In this document: positions 8,553-16,387 of the stretch, piece after piece
Layout: each line of letters opens with the position of its first letter
Position numbering within the stretch: the first letter of the stretch is position 1
Assembly (NCBI GenBank): GCA_965263155.1
Contig: OZ253586.1
Location: 2,294,001-2,358,000, forward strand
Length of the DNA: 64,000 nt
Reading direction: 5' to 3'
DNA from: JAAXIE01 sp965263155
GTDB taxonomy: Bacteria; Chloroflexota; Dehalococcoidia; Lucifugimonadales; JAAXIE01
Program-made: the position numbers and the translations under genes
Notes under the pieces: generated by a model
Told to the model about the DNA's origin: nothing
The model's input: only the letters and a program-made list of their open reading frames with translations
Database searches by the model: none

Positions 8553-10598
8553 ACCCGATGGACCCTTGTCGGAATCACAGCGATCCTTCTCTTGATGATC
8601 TTCGCTTGTAGCGAGGAGGCCACCCCAACAGCAACCCCCTCTTCCCAAGACATTGGCGCCTCGGTACAACAGGCTGTACAGCAGGCCATGGCTGACCGCC
8701 CCTCGGGCACCCAAGGGCCTTCGGCGGAGGAAATAGCCTCTCTGGTTGAGTCGGCTGTGTCGGCAAGTGTGCCCGAAGGCACCTCTTCTGAACAGGTCCA
8801 AGAGATGGTCCAGGCAGCCGTGGCAGCGGCCGCCGGCGAATCGGGAGTAAGCCAGGAGGACCTGCAGGCAATCGTTGCTCAAGCTGTAGCGGCCGCGGTG
8901 AGCGACTCTGCGGCCCAAGCCACTCCGGTTGCGATGCCCACTGATGCTCCCACTCCCACCGATACTACGATGGGGCCACGCGGCACGCTACGCGTCGCGG
9001 TGGAAGACCTAGGGCCGCCGGTGTTTCTGCTTTCCCAAGCGGGGTATGCCACCTATCGATTCCTGAACCTCTCGACCGACGAGATGCTGTTCAGCACCAG
9101 CGCCGACGGCAAGGTGGTGCCACGGTTGGCTGAGTCATGGAACTTGGAGCAGACCTCCGATGGCGCCCTTTACACCTTCAACCTACGCCAAGGTGTCCCC
9201 TTCCACGACAACTTCGGGGATTGGGGCGAGTTCACCGCGGCTGACCTCATGTTCTCGCTGCGGGATGCCACAAGAGAGGGCACGCAGCACTCCGGGGCCG
9301 CGGGCGTGCGCCGTGTGTGGTTCTGTGACGGCTGTGAGGTGACCGTGGTGGACGACTACACTGTCGAGCTACAGCGTCCTGAACCTCGGTTCGACACCAC
9401 ATGGGACATTCGGCACCCCTTTGCTGCCGGAGTGGCCGTGCATAGCAAGAAGCATGTAGAGGCCGTGGGCGAAGAGGCAGCGATCACCCAATCGGTGGCC
9501 ACTGGGCCGTGGCAGATGGAAGACTTCAGGTCCGGAGATTTCTTCCTCATGAAGGGTGTGCGTGACCACTACCGCAGCCCTCCCAATTGGGATGAATTCC
9601 AATGGAGCCTGATAAGGGAAGACTCGACTAGGATTGCCAACTTCCTTACTGGGCTCATAGACACGGGAAAGTTCACCGCCGAATCCATCCAGACAATCAA
9701 GGGCGAGGACCTGCTCACGACCGAATACATGACCTTTCCCGGCGTGACCTGGCATTTCGTGCCCATCCTAGGCCAGCAGTACAACGTCGACCACCCCAGC
9801 CACCAAGGCGAGAACCCTACGGTGCCGCTGGGGGACAACGTGGGCTGGCAGCAGACTTGCAACGACACGCCGTGGGTGTCGTGCGACCGCGACGTTACCT
9901 CCGCCGAGTGGCAGAAGGCCCTCAATGTGCGCTTGGCCATGACCCTAGCCATAGACCGCCAGAAGATGGTGAACAACCTCGCCTTCGGTGAGGGCGACCC
10001 GTGGCACATAAGCTACTGGCATGGCCACCCAGGGCGAATGAAGCAATTCGGCTTGGACGGGTTGGTGCGGGAGTTCGATCTTCCGCAAGCCCGACAGTTG
10101 ATGGAAGATGCCGGCTACGGTGACGGGTTCGAGATTACGCTGACGCTGACGGCCCGTGGGTTCGACTCGGCGACTGCGGCGTGCACTATGTGGCAGGAAA
10201 TAGATGTCCAGTGCAAAATCAGGAACGAGGAATACGCCTCCTTCCGGCCCACCCAGGTGCGTCGTACGGCGACCGGCCTGCGCAGCAACACCATCGCCGC
10301 TCAGATCGAACCGCTGCGCCTCTATCCCCTCTTCTACTCGTCGGTGAACGCCAACAACTTCGGGTTGGAGCACCCCGATCTGCAGAAGCTGCTGGATGAG
10401 GCCATCAACCTCTTCGACGACGAGGCGCGGTGGGCCAAGCAGGCCGAGATCGCCCACTGGTTCTTCGACAACGTTGTGGACATCTCCCTGTATGCCGAAG
10501 CTGCGGTCTGGCCTCTTGGGCCGACCATCGACGAATGGGAGCAGATGTCACCGGTTAACGACTGGCTCCAGAACTGGGACTCAGTGCCGCATCGTTAG
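8535..10598 (+). CDS. ABC transporter substrate-binding lipoprotein (family 5, Dpp/Opp-like), copy 2
   Basis: This 687-residue paralogue of the preceding gene has the same architecture: signal sequence with lipobox Met-Ile-Phe-Ala-Cys (Cys25), an Ala/Gln/Glu spacer with repeated helical segments, a Pro-Thr hinge and the family-5 solute-binding domain. Long identical stretches in the binding domain, for example around Phe-Leu-Thr-Gly-Leu-Ile-Asp-Thr-Gly-Lys-Phe, show tandem duplication. Differences are spread through the ligand domain, so specificity may have diverged. The ATG is preceded by the same GTGGAGG signal as copy 1. The gene ends 33 nt before a strong terminator, which suggests one transcription unit beginning near 6120. 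Confidence 0.9.
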   Translation: MVNRIRTRWTLVGITAILLLMIFACSEEATPTATPSSQDIGASVQQAVQQAMADRPSGTQGPSAEEIASLVESAVSASVPEGTSSEQVQEMVQAAVAAAAGESGVSQEDLQAIVAQAVAAAVSDSAAQATPVAMPTDAPTPTDTTMGPRGTLRVAVEDLGPPVFLLSQAGYATYRFLNLSTDEMLFSTSADGKVVPRLAESWNLEQTSDGALYTFNLRQGVPFHDNFGDWGEFTAADLMFSLRDATREGTQHSGAAGVRRVWFCDGCEVTVVDDYTVELQRPEPRFDTTWDIRHPFAAGVAVHSKKHVEAVGEEAAITQSVATGPWQMEDFRSGDFFLMKGVRDHYRSPPNWDEFQWSLIREDSTRIANFLTGLIDTGKFTAESIQTIKGEDLLTTEYMTFPGVTWHFVPILGQQYNVDHPSHQGENPTVPLGDNVGWQQTCNDTPWVSCDRDVTSAEWQKALNVRLAMTLAIDRQKMVNNLAFGEGDPWHISYWHGHPGRMKQFGLDGLVREFDLPQARQLMEDAGYGDGFEITLTLTARGFDSATAACTMWQEIDVQCKIRNEEYASFRPTQVRRTATGLRSNTIAAQIEPLRLYPLFYSSVNANNFGLEHPDLQKLLDEAINLFDDEARWAKQAEIAHWFFDNVVDISLYAEAAVWPLGPTIDEWEQMSPVNDWLQNWDSVPHR

Positions 10599-10631
10599 TT
10601 AGCGGTTGGGCTCGTCTATCCCAGTTGAACT

Positions 10632-10670
10632 AATCTGCGGTCCCCTCCAACGGGGGACCGCAGATTTTTT
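10632..10670 (+). terminator. Rho-independent terminator
   Basis: A perfect 14-bp stem (AATCTGCGGTCCCC with GGGGACCGCAGATT) encloses a 7-nt loop and runs directly into a T tract. It ends the solute-binding gene pair and separates it from the convergent amidase gene. Confidence 0.92.
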
Positions 10671-10727
10671 GACGGTCTGGCGAAAACGCCCTGTGCAGGG
10701 TTGCCTCAGTTCAGTATGGCCAAACCC

Positions 10728-12155
10728 TTACCCCAACACTGGTGGCCGCTTGCCTTGGGCGGGGGAGACCTGTTCGTAGGCGTGGGCGGCTTGGAAGAGC
10801 AGGGCTTCCTCGAAGGGGCGGCCCATTAGCTGGAGGCCGATGGGCAGGCCCGACTGGGTGAAGCCGCAGGGGACGGTGATGGCGGGGAGGCCGGTGGCGT
10901 TGCCGGGATAGGTGTTGTGGGAAATCATGCCTGATCCGGGGCCTCGCACGCGGTGTTCTTCGCCTCCCAGAGTCATTGTATTGACGTCAATGCGTGGGGC
11001 AGGCACTGGTGACGTGGGACTGACTAGGAAGTCGACTTCTTGGAAGACGCGGGCGTACTCCTCCTTGATGAGTCGCTGCACCTTGAGGGCCTTGGAATAG
11101 TCGCGCCCTAGGACGAACTGGCCTGCGAGGGTGCGGTAGAGAACGTTGGGGCCGTAGTCGTCGCGGTTGCTTTCCAAGTAGGGCTCGTGGGTCACCAAGC
11201 TGTCGGCCATAGCGGCGACGCGCACCGCGCCCACGTACTTCATCATGGGCAGGCTGACCTCCACTGGCTGGGCCCCCAGTTCTTCCAAGGCCGCAATGGC
11301 TTGGCGCACACTGGCTTCCACCTCGCTGTCCAGTGAGTCGAAATAGTGGTTGGTGGGGATGCCCATGCGCAGGCCGCGGACTCCCCTATCGAGAGCGGCG
11401 GAGTAATCGGGCACTGGCACGGGGACGGTGCTGGGGTCCAGCGGGTCGTAGCCCGCCATGACCTGCAGCATCAGGGCGGCATCGGCCACGGATCGGGTCA
11501 TGGGGCCGATGTGGTCGCCGTTGAAGCTGGTGACCATCAGGCCGCGCTGGCTCACACGCCCGTAGGTCTGCTTCAGGCCTACGACGCCGCAGAAGGTGCC
11601 CGGCAGACGCACCGAGCCGCCGAGGTCGGTGCCTAGGGAGGCGAATGTAACCTCGGAAGCCACGTTGGCCCCGCCACCGCCGCTGGAGCCTCCGGGTATG
11701 TGCTCCAAGGCCCACGGATTGCGCACCGCGCCGTAGTGGGGGTTGTTGGAGGTTGCTCCTGCTGCGAACTCCTCTAGGTTTTCCTTGCCTAGGATGATGG
11801 CCCCTGCCTGCTGGCACAGGGCCACCACATGGGCGTCTTCTTCGGCGATGTTGTCGGCCAGCACCTTGGTGCCCACCGTGGCGCGGACTCCGCCGACGGT
11901 GATGTTGTCCTTGATCCCCACGGGGATACCTGCGAGGAGGCCTGGGCTGTCACCGCGCTCCAAGGCTGCCTCTTGCTCGCGGGCTTGGGCCAAGGCTCGA
12001 TCGCCCATCAGGGTGATGAAGGAGTTGATGGAAGGCTGGAGGCGCTCGGCTTGGGCGAGGGCGGCCTCGGTCAACTCCACTGGCGAGACTTGGCGCCGTC
12101 GCACCATGTCCGCTGCCTCGGTGATGGAAAGCTGCAGCAGGTCGTCGTTAGCCAT
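10728..12155 (-). CDS. Amidase-signature family hydrolase (GatA-like)
   Basis: This amidase of about 475 residues carries the full signature: the catalytic lysine in Gly-Ile-Pro-Val-Gly-Ile-Lys-Asp-Asn, the Gly-Gly-Ser-Ser-Gly-Gly segment supplying the cis-serine, and Gly-Thr-Asp-Leu-Gly-Gly-Ser-Val-Arg with the nucleophilic serine. It hydrolyses C-N amide bonds; the substrate is not evident. I chose the ATG at 12155 because AAGGGGG lies 8 nt upstream; a longer frame begins at 12173. The start overlaps the stop of the upstream small gene by 8 nt, implying translational coupling. A GatA role in tRNA-dependent amidation is less likely because no gatB lies here. Confidence 0.88.
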   Translation of the reverse strand: MANDDLLQLSITEAADMVRRRQVSPVELTEAALAQAERLQPSINSFITLMGDRALAQAREQEAALERGDSPGLLAGIPVGIKDNITVGGVRATVGTKVLADNIAEEDAHVVALCQQAGAIILGKENLEEFAAGATSNNPHYGAVRNPWALEHIPGGSSGGGGANVASEVTFASLGTDLGGSVRLPGTFCGVVGLKQTYGRVSQRGLMVTSFNGDHIGPMTRSVADAALMLQVMAGYDPLDPSTVPVPVPDYSAALDRGVRGLRMGIPTNHYFDSLDSEVEASVRQAIAALEELGAQPVEVSLPMMKYVGAVRVAAMADSLVTHEPYLESNRDDYGPNVLYRTLAGQFVLGRDYSKALKVQRLIKEEYARVFQEVDFLVSPTSPVPAPRIDVNTMTLGGEEHRVRGPGSGMISHNTYPGNATGLPAITVPCGFTQSGLPIGLQLMGRPFEEALLFQAAHAYEQVSPAQGKRPPVLG

Positions 12156-12348
12156 TGTCTTCACCCCCTTCATCGGCCCGCATCAAACGGCCCGACATTA
12201 CTGCCGACAGGTCGAGGTCGCGCAGTTGAGCGACTTCCTTCAGGTAAGACTCTACCTCAGGGGCCACCAACTCCAACTCCTCGTCGGAGAGCGGGATACC
12301 GCCGTACTCGCGAATCATAGCCTTGAGAGTGTCTTTGGAGACGGGCAA
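12148..12348 (-). CDS. Small GatC/AtzG-like amidase partner
   Basis: This 66-residue acidic, helical protein contains Asp-Glu-Glu-Leu-Glu-Leu-Val-Ala-Pro-Glu-Val-Glu, resembling small subunits (GatC or AtzG type) that pair with amidase-signature enzymes. The TTG start has GGAGG 7 nt upstream. It overlaps the amidase start by 8 nt, which supports a two-protein complex. The assignment rests mostly on context, size and charge; sequence similarity alone would be weak evidence. Confidence 0.6.
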   Translation of the reverse strand: MPVSKDTLKAMIREYGGIPLSDEELELVAPEVESYLKEVAQLRDLDLSAVMSGRLMRADEGGEDNG

Positions 12349-12382
12349 TTTACACCTCCATATGTTGCATTCCGGGGGGAGA

Positions 12383-12488
12383 TTTGTATCTAAGAGGCGT
12401 CAGGATTGCAGGGCGATCGTATTTGTGAATGAGTTTTGCGTAGCTGAAATCACTGCAATTCTTGCAATTCTCTGGCTTTTCGTATCTG
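12383..12488. repeat. Dispersed CAGMTAY-motif repeat cluster A
   Basis: The 450-nt gap between the amidase operon and the Rieske gene has no credible gene. It holds three copies of a short motif whose complement reads CAG(A/C)TA(C/T)(A/G)AA: TTTGTATCTA (12383-12392), TTTTGCGTAGCTG (12434-12446) and TTTTCGTATCTG (12477-12488). A 14-nt string, CGTAGCTGAAATCA (12439-12452), recurs exactly in cluster C at 55981-55994. Function unknown. Confidence 0.5.
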
Positions 12489-12799
12489 GGATGAGTTAGG
12501 AATTGCGCATTTCCTTGCAGTCTTTCTGATGACGTTTGGGCTCCGTTTTTGGGAATGTGCCCGGAAAGGGATTGGGCGAAGGGCCTGAGGACATAATACA
12601 CCTTGCCCATACGCGCCAACGCAAGGCCCCGATGTCATGGATTGAGGCAGGCAATCTTCCCAGTTGGTCACCTCACTTGACCACCTTGACTTGACCGGCC
12701 TTCGGGGCGTGGCATAAGCTGACCCATCCGGAACCGTTGCGTCCCGCAGCATGTACCGCACTGCATAATGCCAGCCGATGATACCTAAGGGAGGCGCTT

Positions 12800-14050
12800 G
12801 TGGCCACTGACGTTAGGGGTCTTGCCAATTATGAAGAGGGGCTTCTGAGCCGGCGCATCTTCAGCGAAAAGGAGATTTACCAGCAGGAGTTGGAGAACAT
12901 CTTCGCCAAGTGCTGGCTCTTCCTGTGCCACGACAGCCAGATACCCAACCCGGGCGACTTCTTCACAACCTACATGGGTGAAGACCCGGTACTGGTGACC
13001 CGCGACGCAGAGGGACGAGTAGGCGCCTTCCTCAACGTCTGTCGTCATCGCGGCAACCGGGTGTGTCGCGCCGATTCGGGCAACGCCTCGGCCTTTATCT
13101 GCGCCTACCATGGATGGACCTACGGCAGCGACGGCAAGCTCATCGCTGTGCCCAGCTTGAAAGAGGCCTACTACAACGAGCTGGATACCGACAAGTGGGG
13201 CCTGATGCCCGTGGCCAAGATCGGCAGCTACAAGGGCTTCCATTTCGCCACCTTCGACCCCAACGCGGAGCCACTGCTTGATTTCCTAGGTGAGATGACT
13301 TGGTACATGGATGCCTTTTTCGACCGTCGCGAGGGTGGCGTGGAGGCCATCACCGGGGTGTACAAGTGGGTTGTGCCCTCCAACTGGAAGTTCGGCTCGG
13401 AGAACTTCGGCTCCGATCCGTACCATGTGCCGTGGAGCCACGCCTCGGCGGTGCAGACAGGCTATGCGAGCACGGCCAGCATCCGCGGGATTCCTCAAGG
13501 GCGTGTGGTCTCGCCCTGCAACGGCCACGCCGTGCTGGCCATCGGGGCCAAGGAGCCTTCGGACCCGCCGATTCCCGCGCTGGTGCAGTACGAGGAGGAG
13601 ATTGCGCCGGAGGTGCGGCGACGCTTGGGACCGCGGTCGGAGTTGTTGAACCCGATGGTGGCGACGGTGTTCCCCAACTTCTCGATAACCCGCGCGACTG
13701 CTAGGACTTTCCGGGTATGGCAGCCGAAAGGCCCGGACAAGATGGAGATTTGGGCTTGGATTTATGTCGACAAGGATGCCCCGTCGGAGGTCAAAGAGGC
13801 CCTGCGGTTGGCAGGCATCCGCTCCTTCAGCCCAGCAGGCACCTTTGAGCAGGACGACATGGACAACTGGCAGGAGTGCACCCGGACCAGCCGTGGGGTG
13901 GTGGCCAAGCGCTACCCGCAGAATATTCAGATGGGAATTGGCCGGGAGGCCTTCGACGAAGACCTGATGGCTGTGGCTGGCAAGTACCGGTATAGCGATA
14001 GCAATTTGCGGGAGTTTTACAAGTATTGGACGGAGTTGATGATGGCGTAG
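12800..14050 (+). CDS. Rieske aromatic ring-hydroxylating oxygenase, alpha subunit
   Basis: This 416-residue oxygenase has an N-terminal Rieske [2Fe-2S] domain with Cys81, His83, Cys101 and His104. The catalytic domain carries Asp206-Pro-Tyr-His209-Val-Pro-Trp-Ser-His214, the mononuclear iron site, with a candidate third ligand in Gln-Asp-Asp-Met-Asp-Asn-Trp near residue 355. It likely adds oxygen to an aromatic or N-methyl substrate. A beta subunit and reductase are absent from the neighbourhood, as is common for homo-oligomeric Rieske oxygenases. The GTG start follows AAGGGAGG at a normal distance. It is a single-gene unit in the same direction as the preceding gap. Confidence 0.9.
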   Translation: MATDVRGLANYEEGLLSRRIFSEKEIYQQELENIFAKCWLFLCHDSQIPNPGDFFTTYMGEDPVLVTRDAEGRVGAFLNVCRHRGNRVCRADSGNASAFICAYHGWTYGSDGKLIAVPSLKEAYYNELDTDKWGLMPVAKIGSYKGFHFATFDPNAEPLLDFLGEMTWYMDAFFDRREGGVEAITGVYKWVVPSNWKFGSENFGSDPYHVPWSHASAVQTGYASTASIRGIPQGRVVSPCNGHAVLAIGAKEPSDPPIPALVQYEEEIAPEVRRRLGPRSELLNPMVATVFPNFSITRATARTFRVWQPKGPDKMEIWAWIYVDKDAPSEVKEALRLAGIRSFSPAGTFEQDDMDNWQECTRTSRGVVAKRYPQNIQMGIGREAFDEDLMAVAGKYRYSDSNLREFYKYWTELMMA

Positions 14051-14100
14051 GGGTCACGTGCACGATGGACATAGATTGGACTGCTTCTTGATACCTCGCC

Positions 14101-14130
14101 TTGACAGCTATGCAAGCGCGGCGTGACGAT
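14101..14130 (+). promoter_or_regulatory. Possible promoter for the small ORF at 14163
   Basis: A perfect TTGACA (14101-14106) lies 18 bp upstream of GACGAT (14125-14130), a weak -10. It would serve the 44-codon ORF at 14163. The rest of the 14051-14449 gap shows nothing recognisable. Confidence 0.3.
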
Positions 14131-14162
14131 TATGTAAAGTCGGTGAGGTGAGGGAGGTCGAG

Positions 14163-14297
14163 GTGGCAAAAAGGACAGTCCAAGTTGCACCCACAAGCGA
14201 AGTGAGCCAGATGGCGATGGAAAGGGCGCAAAGGTTGTACCGGTTCATCTCCACAAGAGGGGGAAATCCGGCCAAGCGGAGTGCTAGGGCAGGTTAA
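14163..14297 (+). CDS. Possible small basic protein, 44 residues
   Basis: A GTG start (14163) preceded by AGGGAGGTCGAG opens a 44-codon frame ending at TAA 14295-14297. The product is basic and probably helical, with Met-Ala-Met-Glu-Arg-Ala-Gln-Arg-Leu-Tyr-Arg in the centre. I recognise no family. Support is the ribosome-binding site, a TTGACA element upstream, and its position inside an otherwise empty gap. It could be a chance ORF. Confidence 0.3.
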   Translation: MAKRTVQVAPTSEVSQMAMERAQRLYRFISTRGGNPAKRSARAG

Positions 14298-14449
14298 CTC
14301 TTATCTGAGTTGGTGGCCACGAGGGTCGAGGACAAGTGCCTCGGCCCTTACTTTGTGTGGCACTAGGACTTGAAGACCGATGCCGGGCGTCGAACCCCGA
14401 GGTGATACTGTGGATACGGTGTCGATGATCGAGATTGCCCCACCCTCCT

Positions 14450-15460
14450 CTACAGCTGCGCGATTACCTCGTGGCCGAAGGCTTGGAGCCAGTCCAGCTT
14501 GGCGTCGAAGTCGGTGGGGAGATTGTAGAACTGGCAGGTGGCGTGGGTGAGGCCGATGGTGTCGGCGCAGTGGCGCAGGCCTGCCAGTATGTGAGAGTAG
14601 TCGCCCATGATGGCCCATTCCGCCACGTCTTCGCTGCGTAGCTCCAAGGCTAGGGGGACCATAGTGGCCTCCTGCATCGCGCCCCCTTGGTAGCGGGGGA
14701 AGGTCAGGCGACCGCCGGCAACAGCCTTCTCATAGGCGTCGCTCGGGTCGTTGCCCACCAGTACGGGTCTCCATGCGCCAACCCGCGTAGGGGCCTCATC
14801 GTGGACTTGGCCCCAAGACTCGCGGAACGTGGCGACCAGTGTTGTCAGGTCGTCGAACTTCACTTGCGGGCCTGCCACCATGCCTTCGAGAGTGCGTCCG
14901 GCGCGAGTGGCGGCCCCGTGGCTGTGGGCCGAGCCCCAGAGGGGCGGGTGGGGCGACTGCACGAGGGGCAGGGTGAGATGAGTGCCTGATACGCTATAGT
15001 AGCGTCCCTTGTGCTCGACGGGTGAGTTTGTCCAGAACTTCCGCAGGACTTCTACCGACTCTTCAAAACGGCCCGCGCGCTGCGAGCGGGGAATCCCTGA
15101 GGGCTCAAGCTCCATGGGATGGTAGCCCAGCCCGATTCCGAGGTCGAGACGGCCCTCGGTGATCTGGTCCAAGGAGGCGACGTTGTAGGCCACATCCATG
15201 GGATTGAGCAGTGGAAGCAACAGCACCTGCACCGCTAGGCGCATCCGGCCCGAAACGGGGGCCAGCCGGGCGATGAGCGGGGTCGGCTGCATGCCGCCAG
15301 CCAAAGAGGCTTGGTAAGCGTGGCTGAAGACGGCAAAGGTGAAGCCTGCCCGCTCCATAGTCTGGAAGAGCCGTTCGGCTTGGTCGACCCATGTGGCGAA
15401 GGGGCGGGTCGGGCTGGGTGGCCCGCCCATCAGGGACATGAAGACAGCGCCTAGGTCCAT
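14450..15460 (-). CDS. LLM-class flavin-dependent oxidoreductase
   Basis: This 336-residue luciferase-like monooxygenase has the family segments Ala-Glu-Arg-Leu-Phe-Gln near the N-terminus, Leu-Asp-Gln-Ile-Thr-Glu-Gly-Arg-Leu-Asp-Leu-Gly-Ile-Gly-Leu-Gly near residue 100, and Ser-Pro-His-Pro-Pro-Leu-Trp-Gly-Ser-Ala near residue 170. The start ATG at 15460 has TGAGGAG about 7 nt upstream. It diverges from the toxin-antitoxin pair on the other strand. It is one of five LLM paralogues in the window, and its substrate is not evident. Similarity to the other four is limited to the fold motifs, so they are probably not recent duplicates. Confidence 0.85.
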   Translation of the reverse strand: MDLGAVFMSLMGGPPSPTRPFATWVDQAERLFQTMERAGFTFAVFSHAYQASLAGGMQPTPLIARLAPVSGRMRLAVQVLLLPLLNPMDVAYNVASLDQITEGRLDLGIGLGYHPMELEPSGIPRSQRAGRFEESVEVLRKFWTNSPVEHKGRYYSVSGTHLTLPLVQSPHPPLWGSAHSHGAATRAGRTLEGMVAGPQVKFDDLTTLVATFRESWGQVHDEAPTRVGAWRPVLVGNDPSDAYEKAVAGGRLTFPRYQGGAMQEATMVPLALELRSEDVAEWAIMGDYSHILAGLRHCADTIGLTHATCQFYNLPTDFDAKLDWLQAFGHEVIAQL

Positions 15461-15574
15461 GGTCTACTCCTCAGTTGCTATGCTCTTTGTTGCCGTAGAT
15501 AACGCCAGTGCTGGCAATACCATCAATAGGCGAGCGAGACCACCGGTTCATGCTGGCTTGGCAGAGTCTAGCTG

Positions 15575-15586
15575 TGACTATAGTCA
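15575..15586. promoter_or_regulatory. Palindromic operator candidate for the Phd/VapC pair
   Basis: TGACTATAGTCA is a perfect 12-bp palindrome 46 nt upstream of the antitoxin start. A second, imperfect arm pair follows (ACCAT at 15589-15593 with ATGGT at 15603-15607). Antitoxins of the Phd/YefM class bind palindromes in their own promoters, so autoregulation is a reasonable inference. Confidence 0.4.
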
Positions 15587-15631
15587 TCACCATGTTAATG
15601 TAATGGTCACTATAAGATTGGGGGCGGGAAG

Positions 15632-15913
15632 ATGACAAGCGACAGCAGCCCCACGAGCGTCACCCGCACCATTGGGGCATCGGAGTTCAAGGCCAAGTGC
15701 CTCAAGCTGATGGACCAGGTGGCGGAGGACGGATGCGAGATCGTCATCACCAAGAATGGACGCCCAGTGTCTCGCTTGGTGCCTTATCGGGAGAAGCCTA
15801 AGCTGACCTTTGGGCGTCATCGGGACAAGATTGGCGGTGCCGAGGACATCGTATCCCCCATGCCTGCCGCATGGTTCGATGACTCGGAAGGCTCCGACAC
15901 GGAACTGTTTTGA
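15632..15913 (+). CDS. Phd/YefM-family antitoxin
   Basis: This 93-residue antitoxin has the Phd/YefM N-terminal DNA-binding fold: Ile-Gly-Ala-Ser-Glu-Phe-Lys-Ala-Lys-Cys, then Glu-Ile-Val-Ile-Thr-Lys-Asn-Gly-Arg-Pro-Val-Ser-Arg-Leu-Val-Pro. The acidic C-terminus (Trp-Phe-Asp-Asp-Ser-Glu-Gly-Ser-Asp-Thr) is the likely toxin-binding tail. It precedes a PIN toxin and overlaps it by 4 nt, the standard antitoxin-first arrangement. The ATG follows GGGCGGGAAG. It should neutralise the toxin and repress the operon. Confidence 0.9.
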   Translation: MTSDSSPTSVTRTIGASEFKAKCLKLMDQVAEDGCEIVITKNGRPVSRLVPYREKPKLTFGRHRDKIGGAEDIVSPMPAAWFDDSEGSDTELF

Positions 15914-16308
15914 TACTTTTGGATACCCACGCCTTACTATGGCATGAGCAAGGAGACCACAGATTGGGACCTGAAGCTCGCCGCCTGTTTGGTCAAGCTC
16001 TACAAGAACATGATGTTGCAGTATCGGCCATCACATTCTGGGAAGTAGGCATGCGAGTCCAGAAGGGCCAGCTCGACTTTGGCCTCGATATAGGGGCATG
16101 GCGTCAGGACCTGTTGGACCAAGGCGTTGTCGAGCTATCAGTCGATGGAGCGATAGCGGCCCGAGCTGGCCTTCTGACAGATATGCACGGCGACCCTGCC
16201 GACCGCATCATAGTTGCCACCGCTCAGCAGGGCCACCAGTTGTTGACGGCAGACCGTCGCATTCTCGAATGGCCCGGCCAGCTGAGCCGCCTGGACGCAC
16301 GGGAGTAA
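15910..16308 (+). CDS. vapC: VapC-type PIN-domain ribonuclease toxin
   Basis: This 132-residue PIN-domain protein has the conserved acidic residues of the Mg2+ site: Asp5 in Leu-Leu-Asp-Thr-His, a Glu in Ile-Thr-Phe-Trp-Glu-Val, an Asp in Gly-Asp-Pro-Ala-Asp-Arg-Ile-Ile, and the Asp of Leu-Thr-Ala-Asp-Arg. VapC toxins cleave tRNA or rRNA. The TTG start overlaps the antitoxin TGA, so translation is probably coupled. It looks intact, with normal length. It belongs to the PIN subgroup commonly paired with Phd-type antitoxins. Confidence 0.9.
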   Translation: MILLDTHALLWHEQGDHRLGPEARRLFGQALQEHDVAVSAITFWEVGMRVQKGQLDFGLDIGAWRQDLLDQGVVELSVDGAIAARAGLLTDMHGDPADRIIVATAQQGHQLLTADRRILEWPGQLSRLDARE

Positions 16309-16387
16309 CGAATCACGGCAGCCCGATGATCGATCGCCCTCGCTGCCAGCCGCCAGGCAAGCAGCACTATTGGTTATCTTCCCGCCA

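Noticed and set aside
12350..12619. Minus-strand frame of 89 codons
   Set aside because: It lies across repeat cluster A, and no ribosome-binding site or family similarity is seen.
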